DNA of 12,644 bases from Fibrobacter sp. UBA4373 (GTDB lineage Bacteria > Fibrobacterota > Fibrobacteria > Fibrobacterales > Fibrobacteraceae), in NCBI GenBank assembly GCA_002390045.1, contig DGSB01000085.1:1-12644 (forward strand). The letters run 5' to 3'. This document shows, piece after piece, positions 1 through 5,955 of the stretch (its first letter is position 1; every line of letters begins with the position of its first letter). Made by a program: the position numbers and the translations under genes. Below the pieces are notes generated by a model. The model did no database searches. It was not told the DNA's origin and saw only the letters and a program-made list of their open reading frames with translations.

Positions 1-274
1 TGGTCGGACCTGCATCTTCTTCCTTCACGGAAGAGATGAACGTACGAGATTCAACGCGAGCCACGTCAGACGGAAGGGAACGGAACAAGTAGCAGTTTTC
101 CTTCTTGGCGAGCTTCGTAGCGAGGCCAGCCTTGACGCACTTCTGCATGAGGCGATCGTATTCTTCGGTAGAACCGTCGACGACAACAACGTCATCCGGT
201 TCGCACATAGCGATCATTTCATTCACCCAAGTACTGATTTTCGGGTGCTTAATGTCGTTGAGTGTAAGACTCAT
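1..274 (-). CDS. pckG: Phosphoenolpyruvate carboxykinase (GTP), N-terminal fragment
   Basis: This is the first 91 codons of a minus-strand gene that runs off the left edge. The visible protein begins MSLTLNDIKHPKIS and contains VVVVDGSTEEYDRL, then PSDVARVESRTFISS and EDAGPT. This is the N-terminal signature of GTP-dependent PEP carboxykinases (typically SDVARVE-RTFI followed by EDAGPTNNW). The enzyme interconverts oxaloacetate and PEP using GTP/GDP. In succinate-producing rumen and gut bacteria it is expected to run in the CO2-fixing direction towards succinate; that role is inferred. The start is ATG at 272-274 with an AGGAGT ribosome-binding site at 282-287. It is divergent from glgC across a 232-bp gap. 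The nucleotide-binding and catalytic parts lie outside the window. Confidence 0.88.
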   Translation of the reverse strand, partial: MSLTLNDIKHPKISTWVNEMIAMCEPDDVVVVDGSTEEYDRLMQKCVKAGLATKLAKKENCYLFRSLPSDVARVESRTFISSVKEEDAGPT

Positions 275-506
275 ATAGGTTACTCCTATTTGGTTTAACG
301 TTTGGTTTCGATCTTTTCGAACGCGCTAAAATCTATAAAAAAATGAGTTTTCGGAAAGTGGCTTGCCCTCAAAAAAGGGGGAACCCAAACCCGCGGTCGG
401 AGTTGGACGCCTAAAATCTTTGTTTTTCTGTAAAAAATCGCAAATTAATGCGAAAAATAAGATAGATTAGGAGAGTATTTCTCGCTGACATTGAATTAGG
501 AGCTTT
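275..506. promoter_or_regulatory. Divergent pckG/glgC control region
   Basis: This 232-bp gap holds no gene and must contain both divergent promoters. For pckG (minus strand) the best candidate is TAGATTTT at 328-335, one base off the TAnnTTTG element, with TTTC 18 nt upstream at 354-357. For glgC no convincing pair was found; TAGATTAG at 463-470 is one mismatch from the same element but lacks a TTTG partner. An inverted repeat TCGCA-N6-TGCGA at 438-453 lies upstream of glgC and could be an operator. All assignments here are pattern-based and weak. Confidence 0.35.
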
Positions 507-1754
507 ATGAATTGGTCTTATCGGGAACATAACAAGAACACCCTTTGCATGATTATGGCCGGCGGCCAGGGTAGCCGCCTTCAACCGCTCACGCGTGACC
601 GTGCAAAACCGGCAGTTCACTTTGGTGGAACATACCGCATCATCGACTTCGTTCTGAACAACTTTATCAACTCCGGCATTTTTAAGATCAAGGTGCTGAC
701 ACAGTTCAAGTCGGATTCCTTGAACAAGCATATTTCTGCAGCCTGGAACCTGAACGCAAGCCTCGACCAATACGTGGACCTGGTGCCCGCCCAGATGCGT
801 ACCGGTAGCGATTGGTACAAAGGAACCGCCGACGCCATTTTCCAGAACATCAACCTGATCACGGATGAACGTCCGGACATCGTCGCGATTTTCGGCGGTG
901 ACCACATCTACAAAATGGACGTGAACCAGATGATCGACTTCCACCTTTCGCGCGCCGCACTCTTGACGATTGCAGCCATTCCGGTGCCTGTCGAAGAAGC
1001 TAGCGAATTCGGCATCATCGAAGTCGACTCCGACAACCGCATGATCGGCTTCCAGGAAAAGCCGAAAGAACCCAAGCAAATGCCGGGACGCCCGGGCTGG
1101 TGCCTCGCCAGCATGGGCAACTACATTTTCACGAGCAAGTTCCTTGTGCGTGAACTGTTGAAGCATTCGAGCGAAGGCGCAACGGACTTTGGCAAGGACA
1201 TCATTCCGGCGCTTTATCCGAACTATCCGGTTTACGTTTACGATTTCAACACGAACATCGTCCGCGGCGAACGCGCAGAAACCAAGGGTTACTGGCGTGA
1301 CGTGGGAACCCTCGACGCTTTCTTCGACGCCAACATGGACATTTGTTCGGAAAACCCGCCGTTCGACCTTTACAACAACTACTGGCCGATCCGCACCTAC
1401 AACTGGAACCAGCCGCCTGCACGTTTCTTTAGCGCCGGCGATTCGGAACATCCGGGTGCAGCGATCGACTCCGTCGTTTCTGCAGGTTGCGTCATCGGTG
1501 GAGGCCGCGTCATCAAGAGCATCCTCTCCCCTGCCGTATCCATTCAGAAAGACGCTCTCGTCGAAGAATCCATTCTCTTCCCGAATGTGACGATCGGGCC
1601 GGGCGCCAAGGTTCGCAAGGCAATTATCGAAAAAGGTCTGCACATTCCTGCGGGCTTTGAAATCGGTTACGATTTGGAACGCGACAGCAAGATGTTCCAC
1701 GTAACGCCTTCGGGAATCGTCGTCCTTGCCAAGGATACGGTTATCAAGGCTTAA
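507..1754 (+). CDS. glgC: Glucose-1-phosphate adenylyltransferase (ADP-glucose pyrophosphorylase)
   Basis: GlgC makes ADP-glucose and pyrophosphate from glucose-1-phosphate and ATP, the committed step of bacterial glycogen synthesis in the cytoplasm. The 415-aa length is normal for the family. The N-terminal nucleotidyltransferase motif AGGQGSRLQPLTRDRAKPAV covers residues 18-37. FGGDHIYKMD, with the metal-binding Asp132, is at 129-138. EFGIIEVD, FQEKPKEP, SMGNYIF, TDFGKDIIP and YWRDVGTLDAFFDANMD follow in the usual order. The C-terminal part has the hexapeptide-rich left-handed beta-helix character (GAAIDSVVSAGCVIGGG). The ATG is preceded by AGGAG at 498-502. The gene stands alone: it diverges from pckG and ends in a strong hairpin. 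Several long open frames antisense to it reflect codon bias, not genes. Confidence 0.96.
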   Translation: MNWSYREHNKNTLCMIMAGGQGSRLQPLTRDRAKPAVHFGGTYRIIDFVLNNFINSGIFKIKVLTQFKSDSLNKHISAAWNLNASLDQYVDLVPAQMRTGSDWYKGTADAIFQNINLITDERPDIVAIFGGDHIYKMDVNQMIDFHLSRAALLTIAAIPVPVEEASEFGIIEVDSDNRMIGFQEKPKEPKQMPGRPGWCLASMGNYIFTSKFLVRELLKHSSEGATDFGKDIIPALYPNYPVYVYDFNTNIVRGERAETKGYWRDVGTLDAFFDANMDICSENPPFDLYNNYWPIRTYNWNQPPARFFSAGDSEHPGAAIDSVVSAGCVIGGGRVIKSILSPAVSIQKDALVEESILFPNVTIGPGAKVRKAIIEKGLHIPAGFEIGYDLERDSKMFHVTPSGIVVLAKDTVIKA

Positions 1755-1773
1755 TCGCTAGAATTCTTAACGG

Positions 1774-1805
1774 AAAACGCACTTCGCTTGAAGTGCGTTT
1801 TTTTT
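1774..1805 (+). terminator. Rho-independent terminator of glgC
   Basis: A 12-bp perfect stem (1774-1785 with 1790-1801, core ACGCACTTC/GAAGTGCGT) has a GCTT tetraloop and ends in a run of T that starts within the stem and continues to 1805. It begins 20 nt after the glgC stop. Confidence 0.9.
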
Positions 1806-1832
1806 GATTTTTCAAAAATTCGTTTAAACGAG

Positions 1833-1860
1833 AAATCCCCGCGCTTTCGCACGGGGATTT
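1833..1860 (-). terminator. Hairpin downstream of tRNA-His
   Basis: AAATCCCC at 1833-1840 pairs with GGGGATTT at 1853-1860, extended by a G-C pair, with a GC-rich apical loop. On the minus strand it begins 5 nt after the tRNA 3' end, and the descending arm ends in ATTT followed by CTCGTTT. The U-tract is short, so it may serve as a terminator or as a 3' processing and stability element. Confidence 0.6.
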
Positions 1861-1865
1861 TCAAG

Positions 1866-1941
1866 GGTGGGTAACCGGACTCGAACCGGCGACAACCAGA
1901 ATCACAATCTGGGACTCTAACCAATCTGAGCTACACCCACC
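1866..1941 (-). tRNA. tRNA-His, anticodon GTG
   Basis: The minus strand folds as a cloverleaf. The acceptor stem is GTGGGTG/TACCCAC with a closing G-U pair. The D-arm begins TAGCTCAG, the anticodon arm is CCAGATTGTGATTCTGG with loop TTGTGAT and anticodon GTG, and the T-arm is CCGGTTCGAGTCCGG. Position -1 is G (complement of 1941) opposite discriminator C73 (complement of 1866), the identity pair specific to bacterial tRNA-His. The genomic 3' end reads C73 then CCT, so the CCA tail is not encoded and must be added by a nucleotidyltransferase. The gene has its own promoter and a downstream hairpin. Confidence 0.96.
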
Positions 1942-1955
1942 ATAAATGAGCGAGG

Positions 1956-1986
1956 CAAATATAATAAAGTTTGAAGAAAATTCAAA
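1956..1986 (-). promoter_or_regulatory. tRNA-His promoter, TTTG-N19-TATATTTG
   Basis: On the minus strand TTTG (1986-1983) is followed by 19 nt and then TATATTTG (1963-1956). This equals the -33/-7 consensus known for Bacteroidetes housekeeping sigma (TTTG / TAnnTTTG). It can also be read as a sigma-70-like pair TTGAAT-N16-TATATT. The -7 element ends 14 nt before the tRNA 5' base, giving a leader of about 10 nt. An identical element pair precedes mnmA. Confidence 0.65.
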
Positions 1987-2002
1987 GGGTAAATTTTGAA
2001 TT
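1979..2002 (-). terminator. Possible weak terminator of the zinc-finger-like gene
   Basis: AATTCAAA at 1979-1986 and TTTGAATT at 1995-2002 form an 8-bp AT-rich stem with an 8-nt loop. It overlaps the stop codon of the upstream minus-strand gene and the -33 box of the tRNA-His promoter. Only a TTCTTC tract follows, so termination would be inefficient. Confidence 0.3.
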
Positions 2003-2369
2003 ATTCTTCACGTTCTTTACGCCTCATCAATCGCATGAAGTTTGCACGCTTGAAATCATTACGGTGCTCGTTGCAAAATCTCGGGTAGATGAACTGCTTC
2101 GGGAAAACCTTGATTTCAAACAGATTGTCACAGCCTTCCAGGCAGCAACGGAACTTCAAGTCCAAAACATCGGTATAATTGTGGCGGAACACGATATTCT
2201 TTGCATCGATGTTCTCCACATCTTTCTTCTGCTTCTGGCGATTTTTAATATCGCGGTGAATCGGGCAGTATTTAGCAATCGGGTGACCCCAAAATTCGCG
2301 ACCGCAACCCGGTTCTTGGCAAATCTTGAGCTTGATGCGTTTCTTCTTTTTGTATTTAGGTAACTGCAT
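2001..2369 (-). CDS. Small basic protein with two tandem Cys/His zinc-finger-like units
   Basis: I do not recognise a named family. The protein (122 aa from ATG 2369) is rich in Lys and Arg. It begins MQLPKYKKKKRIKLK and contains two similar units: C17-x4-C22-x12-C35-x2-H38, ending CPIHRD, and C75-x4-C80-x18-C99-x2-H102, ending CNEHRND. Each unit opens with Cys-x4-Cys preceded by basic residues and closes with Cys-x2-His followed by Arg. This suggests an internal duplication in which each unit binds one zinc ion. A nucleic-acid-binding role is a reasonable guess, not shown. An upstream TTG at 2408 would give 135 aa, but that TTG forms part of a promoter-like TTTG-N20-TAAATTTA, so I prefer the ATG, which has AGGT shortly before it. 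It diverges from the MBL-fold gene. Confidence 0.7.
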   Translation of the reverse strand: MQLPKYKKKKRIKLKICQEPGCGREFWGHPIAKYCPIHRDIKNRQKQKKDVENIDAKNIVFRHNYTDVLDLKFRCCLEGCDNLFEIKVFPKQFIYPRFCNEHRNDFKRANFMRLMRRKEREE

Positions 2370-2377
2370 AGCACCTG

Positions 2378-2409
2378 TAAATTTACTAAAAAAGCCCCCT
2401 TTTTTCAAA
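2378..2409 (-). promoter_or_regulatory. Putative promoter of the zinc-finger-like gene
   Basis: TTTG (2409-2406), 20 nt, then TAAATTTA (2385-2378) on the minus strand. Read as sigma-70 it is TTGAAA-N17-TAAATT. It matches the tRNA-His and mnmA promoters with one mismatch and 1 nt longer spacing. If used, transcription would start within a few bases of ATG 2369. Confidence 0.45.
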
Positions 2410-2467
2410 CTTTTTCCAATTTCATTCCCTTTCGGCGTCTTATAGAGGACATGATTGAGGAGATGCC

Positions 2468-3337
2468 GTGCACTTTTTACGTTTTTTAGCTTCGATTACG
2501 GCCCTTGGGGAAATTGCAAGTTTCTCTTTGGGATGTTCCGGGGCAGATCTTGCAGCGGAAATCGCAGAATCCGACTCCGCAACTCTTGAATTTTTAGATG
2601 TCGGGCAGGGATTGTCCGTTTTGCTCCGGACGGACGACGGGAATTTGGCCGCACTTTACGACGCCGGGAACGATTCCATAGGCTTTTTCGATTCCCTTCG
2701 AGCGCGAAACGTCCAACATTTGAATTGGGCGCTCATCAGCCATTGGCATCGGGATCATGCGGGAGGATTTTTGGAATGGGATTCCCGAATCTCTATCGAT
2801 ACGCTTTTTTACGGTCCAGACACAGGAGGCGCATACCTAAGGGACAGCGTTTTAAAACTGGCCAAGCGTTTTGGAACTCCCGCAGTCAAAGTCGGGCGAG
2901 GTAAAGCACTTCCTTGCGGAGAATGGAAGTGTCAAGTTTTATGGCCCACCGAATACGCTCCCCTGGAAGGCAATAGGGCAAGCGCCGTTTTACAGATTTC
3001 GGACGGTCAATTTTACGCGCTCTTCACTGGGGATTTGGAAAATCAGAGCGAGGCGGAACTCCTAGAACTTTCGGCGAATCTCTCCGCAGAGCTATTACAA
3101 GTAGGGCATCATGGTTCTGCAACCAGCTCGTCCCTTCGCTTTTTGGAAAAAGTTTCCCCATCGATTGCCGTCATTTCTGTCGGAGCCCAAAATCACTACG
3201 GTCATCCGGCCAAGAGCACGCTCCATAAGCTTTTATGGGTGACCGGAGATTCTTCAAAGATTTTGCGGACAGATCTTTTGGGAAGTATCCGAATCAAATG
3301 GCGCCTGGGGAAAGGCTTGTGGAATGGAAATTACTAG
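2468..3337 (+). CDS. Stand-alone ComEC/Rec2-type metallo-beta-lactamase-fold hydrolase
   Basis: This 289-aa protein matches the metallo-beta-lactamase (MBL) domain found at the C-terminus of the DNA-uptake channel ComEC. Visible features are LEFLDVGQGLSVLLRT (40-54), YDAGNDS, the metal-binding SHWHRDHAGG (91-100, with His92, His94, Asp96, His97), LFTGDLE (185-191), LLQVGHHGSATSSS (209-222), SVGAQNHYGHP (237-247) and RTDLLGSI (267-274). The ComEC membrane and OB-like regions are absent, so it is not a competence channel by itself. The likely activity is hydrolysis of a phosphodiester or other ester; the substrate is unknown. The first 23 residues are moderately hydrophobic with Cys23, but Glu15 and the lack of early Lys make a lipoprotein signal doubtful. 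The start is GTG with AGGAG at 2458-2462. It lies 11 nt before the next gene, so the two are probably co-transcribed. Confidence 0.82.
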   Translation: MHFLRFLASITALGEIASFSLGCSGADLAAEIAESDSATLEFLDVGQGLSVLLRTDDGNLAALYDAGNDSIGFFDSLRARNVQHLNWALISHWHRDHAGGFLEWDSRISIDTLFYGPDTGGAYLRDSVLKLAKRFGTPAVKVGRGKALPCGEWKCQVLWPTEYAPLEGNRASAVLQISDGQFYALFTGDLENQSEAELLELSANLSAELLQVGHHGSATSSSLRFLEKVSPSIAVISVGAQNHYGHPAKSTLHKLLWVTGDSSKILRTDLLGSIRIKWRLGKGLWNGNY

Positions 3338-3348
3338 TTTAAGGGCCG

Positions 3349-5073
3349 ATGTCGCATCTTTTTCACATTCCCGTCATGGGCACCTGTTTTACGACCGATT
3401 CTCCGTTGCGCGTGGCGCATCTGGGAATCGATTCCGCCATTTCACTTGTTGACGACAAGCTGATAGAACGGATTGGACTCGATTACGCCCAAAAGTCCAA
3501 GATGCCGTACACGAAGGTTCCTTCTTCCAAAGAACACGCGCGCAGTGCGCGGATTCAGCTTTATTTGGACTTGGTGAATGCCTTGGTACAAAAAAACTTT
3601 ACTCGGGTACTTCGCGAACCTTTTTCGGGAGATAGCGAAAAAGATCTTTATTTCAAGCTTTTGCCGACCCAGGATCCCCTACGCTTGCGCTATGAGAAAA
3701 TGCTTAAGCTCCCGAAAGGAGATGCGCGTCTTTCCGAAGAAAAATCTTTGACCGAAATGATGCGCCCCGGATCCATCGACGTGAACATTATGGTGAAGCT
3801 GGACCGCCCCGGATTCGACGACGCCAAGGAAGCGCTCCGCGGATATGCAGAATCGAGCCTTTGCGGAAATACAAGCTTGATTTTAAGCGCGGGCATCAAC
3901 CAAGCGCTCTTCACCGAAATGGAAAAATTCCCGTGTTTTTACCGCAATGCCGAAGGCTCCTTTGACAAAAGGATCGTTTTGAAAATTTCGGATTTTCGGT
4001 CCGCGGAAATCCAAGGAAAATTCCTGGCGCGCAAAGGTCTTGAAGTTTCGGAATACCGCATTGAATCCGGCTTGAATTGCGGCGGGCATCTCTTCCCTGC
4101 GGAAGGAGAACTTTTACCGCTCATTTTGCAGGAAGTCGCGGCAAGTAAAGAAAAGCTCGTTTGCGATTTTCAAAGTTCCGTGGTAAAGTATTACGAAACT
4201 CACGGCTTAGACACCAAGCGGTTAGTGCCGTTTGTTCCCAAATGGACCGCCCAAGGCGGCATCGGGAACTTTGGCGAAATCGAAAGGCTTGTGAAAAATT
4301 TTGGAATGGACCGCTGTGGAATCGGATCTCCCTTTTTGCTAGTTCCGGAAGCGACCCTCGTCGATGGCGAAACCCGAGCCCAGCTTGCCAAAGCCAATTT
4401 CGAAGACATCCAACTTTCTTACGCCTCGCCCTTGGACGTTCCTTTTAGCCTTTTAAAAAATTGCGGTGCTGAACAAGCTCGTTTGAAAAGAATCGCCGAA
4501 GGAAATCCGGGATCCCTTTGCCCAAAAGGTTTTTTGCAAAATAACACCGAATTTTCTAGCCGCCCCATTTGCACCGCCAGCCGGGAATATCAAAAAAAGA
4601 AACTTTGCGAAATTGAAAAGTCGGACATTCCTCTCGACCAGAAGATCAAAGAAAAGAATCGCGTCCTAGCGAAATCCTGCATTTGTCACGAGCTCGGGAA
4701 TTCAGCTTTAATCGCTTTAGGCTTAGAAGACGCCAGATCCTTTCCGCCGGAAATCTGCCCCGGGCCAAACGTCGCTTATTTCAATCGGATCTATTCCCTG
4801 AAAGAAATGGTGGACTTTTTTTACGGCCGTGGAGAATCTTTGACCTCGCAAAATCGCCCGCATATGTTCGCCCTTGAAATTTTACTTTATGCGAAATGGT
4901 TCAAGGATTGCATTGAAGAGGGAAAGCCCCTTCAAAAGATTGCCCGAAATTTAAAACGCGGATGTGATTTTGCCCTTGAAATTTCGAAGTCCCAAGCGTT
5001 CCCCGACGAAAATCTGGGAAGCATCCAAGATGCCGTTGCACGGACACTTCCGCTGATAGAGCCTTACCTGTAA
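3349..5073 (+). CDS. Conserved protein of unknown function, possible FMN-type TIM barrel with Cys-rich C-terminus
   Basis: I cannot assign a function. I recall uncharacterised homologues of about 600 aa in Bacteroidetes sharing RPGSIDVNIM (139-148), KISDFRSAEIQGKFLARKG (212-230), RIESGLNCGGH (237-247), QGGIG (302-306), GSPFLLVPEAT (326-336), CPKGF, PICTASREYQ and ICPGPNVAYF. NCGGH, QGGIG and GSPFLLVPEAT resemble, in order and character, the AGGH, AAGGI and GTRFL..E motifs of nitronate monooxygenase (2-nitropropane dioxygenase) TIM barrels. An FMN- or nucleotide-binding barrel is therefore my inference. The C-terminal third carries Cys391, 408, 420, 444, 446 and 470, of which 444-446 form CxC; they could hold an Fe-S cluster or zinc. 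No signal peptide is evident. The start is ATG with AAGGG at 3341-3345 (short spacing). The stop abuts the nadK stop with no base between. Confidence 0.8.
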   Translation: MSHLFHIPVMGTCFTTDSPLRVAHLGIDSAISLVDDKLIERIGLDYAQKSKMPYTKVPSSKEHARSARIQLYLDLVNALVQKNFTRVLREPFSGDSEKDLYFKLLPTQDPLRLRYEKMLKLPKGDARLSEEKSLTEMMRPGSIDVNIMVKLDRPGFDDAKEALRGYAESSLCGNTSLILSAGINQALFTEMEKFPCFYRNAEGSFDKRIVLKISDFRSAEIQGKFLARKGLEVSEYRIESGLNCGGHLFPAEGELLPLILQEVAASKEKLVCDFQSSVVKYYETHGLDTKRLVPFVPKWTAQGGIGNFGEIERLVKNFGMDRCGIGSPFLLVPEATLVDGETRAQLAKANFEDIQLSYASPLDVPFSLLKNCGAEQARLKRIAEGNPGSLCPKGFLQNNTEFSSRPICTASREYQKKKLCEIEKSDIPLDQKIKEKNRVLAKSCICHELGNSALIALGLEDARSFPPEICPGPNVAYFNRIYSLKEMVDFFYGRGESLTSQNRPHMFALEILLYAKWFKDCIEEGKPLQKIARNLKRGCDFALEISKSQAFPDENLGSIQDAVARTLPLIEPYL

Positions 5074-5955
5074 TTACTTCCCGGCAAGATTCGGTTTGCC
5101 CGTCCAGCCAAGCTTTCCATGGAGAGCGTTCACAAAGCCTGTATTCTTCATTCGGATGAACGTCGTCACATCCTTGCTCTTGGAAAGGACCAGCGAGTCG
5201 CCCGCTTCGAGAACATGCACAATTCGACCGTCAAAGACGAGTTCAATCGGAGCATCCACAATCGAAGAAACACGACATTCTGCATCTGTCGGAATAATTA
5301 ACGGACGCACAGACAAGCTGCACGGAGCCACCGGCGTCAGAACGAATGCGTCCGTCGACGGATAAATAATCGGCCCGCCGGCAGCCAAATTGTATGCGGT
5401 AGAACCCGTTGGCGTCGAAACAAGCAAGGAGTCTGCCCAATATTCTGTTAACGGACGGCCCTTGTACTGCACGTCGATATTGACAAGACGTTCCGGAGCA
5501 TGGGCGCGGATATGGACTTCATTCAATACCGTTTCTGTGCAAATGACTTTTTGCTTGTGATAGATTTTGGCATCGATCATGATGCGGTTGCGGGTTGTAT
5601 AATCGCCCACGAGAAGCGCGTTTAATGCATCCGGCAAGCTTTCTACCGGAGTTTCCGTTAAAAAGCCCACACGCCCGGCATTGACGCCAAGGATCGGGAT
5701 ATTGACACCCAAGGCAATACGGGCAGAACTTAAAAACGTGCCATCTCCGCCGATGGCGATTAAAAGCGAGCATTTGCGCAAAGTTCGTTCCGAAACAATG
5801 CGGATTCCTTTAGGAGCAATCCCTGCAAGAGATTCCACTGCATAAAATGCGATATCGCGATGTTTTGCAGCAAATACAGAAATTTCATCTAGAGCCTTGA
5901 TGAGTTCTGGGCTCTTTCCCTTAAAACCAACAATGCCGATTTTTGAAAATTTCAT
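5074..5955 (-). CDS. nadK: NAD kinase
   Basis: NadK phosphorylates NAD to NADP using ATP (or polyphosphate) and is the sole route to NADP in most bacteria. The 293-aa length is typical. Motifs visible are AIGGDGTFLSSAR (67-79, GGDGT at 69-73), LGVNAGRVGFLTE (89-101), VLNEVHI (143-149), STPTGSTAYNLAAGGPI (180-196) and TPVAPCSLSVRPLIIP (207-222). All follow the family order and catalytic Asp71 is present. It is the last gene of the minus-strand aromatic operon; its ATG overlaps the preceding TGA in ATGA. No terminator is seen, because its stop directly touches the stop of the convergent gene. Confidence 0.95.
   Translation of the reverse strand: MKFSKIGIVGFKGKSPELIKALDEISVFAAKHRDIAFYAVESLAGIAPKGIRIVSERTLRKCSLLIAIGGDGTFLSSARIALGVNIPILGVNAGRVGFLTETPVESLPDALNALLVGDYTTRNRIMIDAKIYHKQKVICTETVLNEVHIRAHAPERLVNIDVQYKGRPLTEYWADSLLVSTPTGSTAYNLAAGGPIIYPSTDAFVLTPVAPCSLSVRPLIIPTDAECRVSSIVDAPIELVFDGRIVHVLEAGDSLVLSKSKDVTTFIRMKNTGFVNALHGKLGWTGKPNLAGK

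Noticed and set aside
411..1700. 429-aa open frame antisense to glgC
   Set aside because: It lies opposite a clear glgC, shows no family motifs, and is explained by third-position GC bias of the real gene.
1971..2363. 130-aa plus-strand open frame opposite the zinc-finger-like gene
   Set aside because: It has no ribosome-binding site and no recognisable motif; the minus-strand frame has the structured Cys/His pattern and a promoter.
2370..2408. TTG start giving a 135-aa zinc-finger-like protein
   Set aside because: The TTG is part of a TTTG-N20-TAAATTTA promoter-like element and has only a weak ribosome-binding site; ATG 2369 preferred, though not proven.
2468..2536. Lipoprotein signal on the MBL-fold protein (Cys23)
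   Set aside because: The hydrophobic stretch is broken by Glu15, basic residues are weak, and FSLGC lacks the usual Leu at -3; not strong enough to assert.
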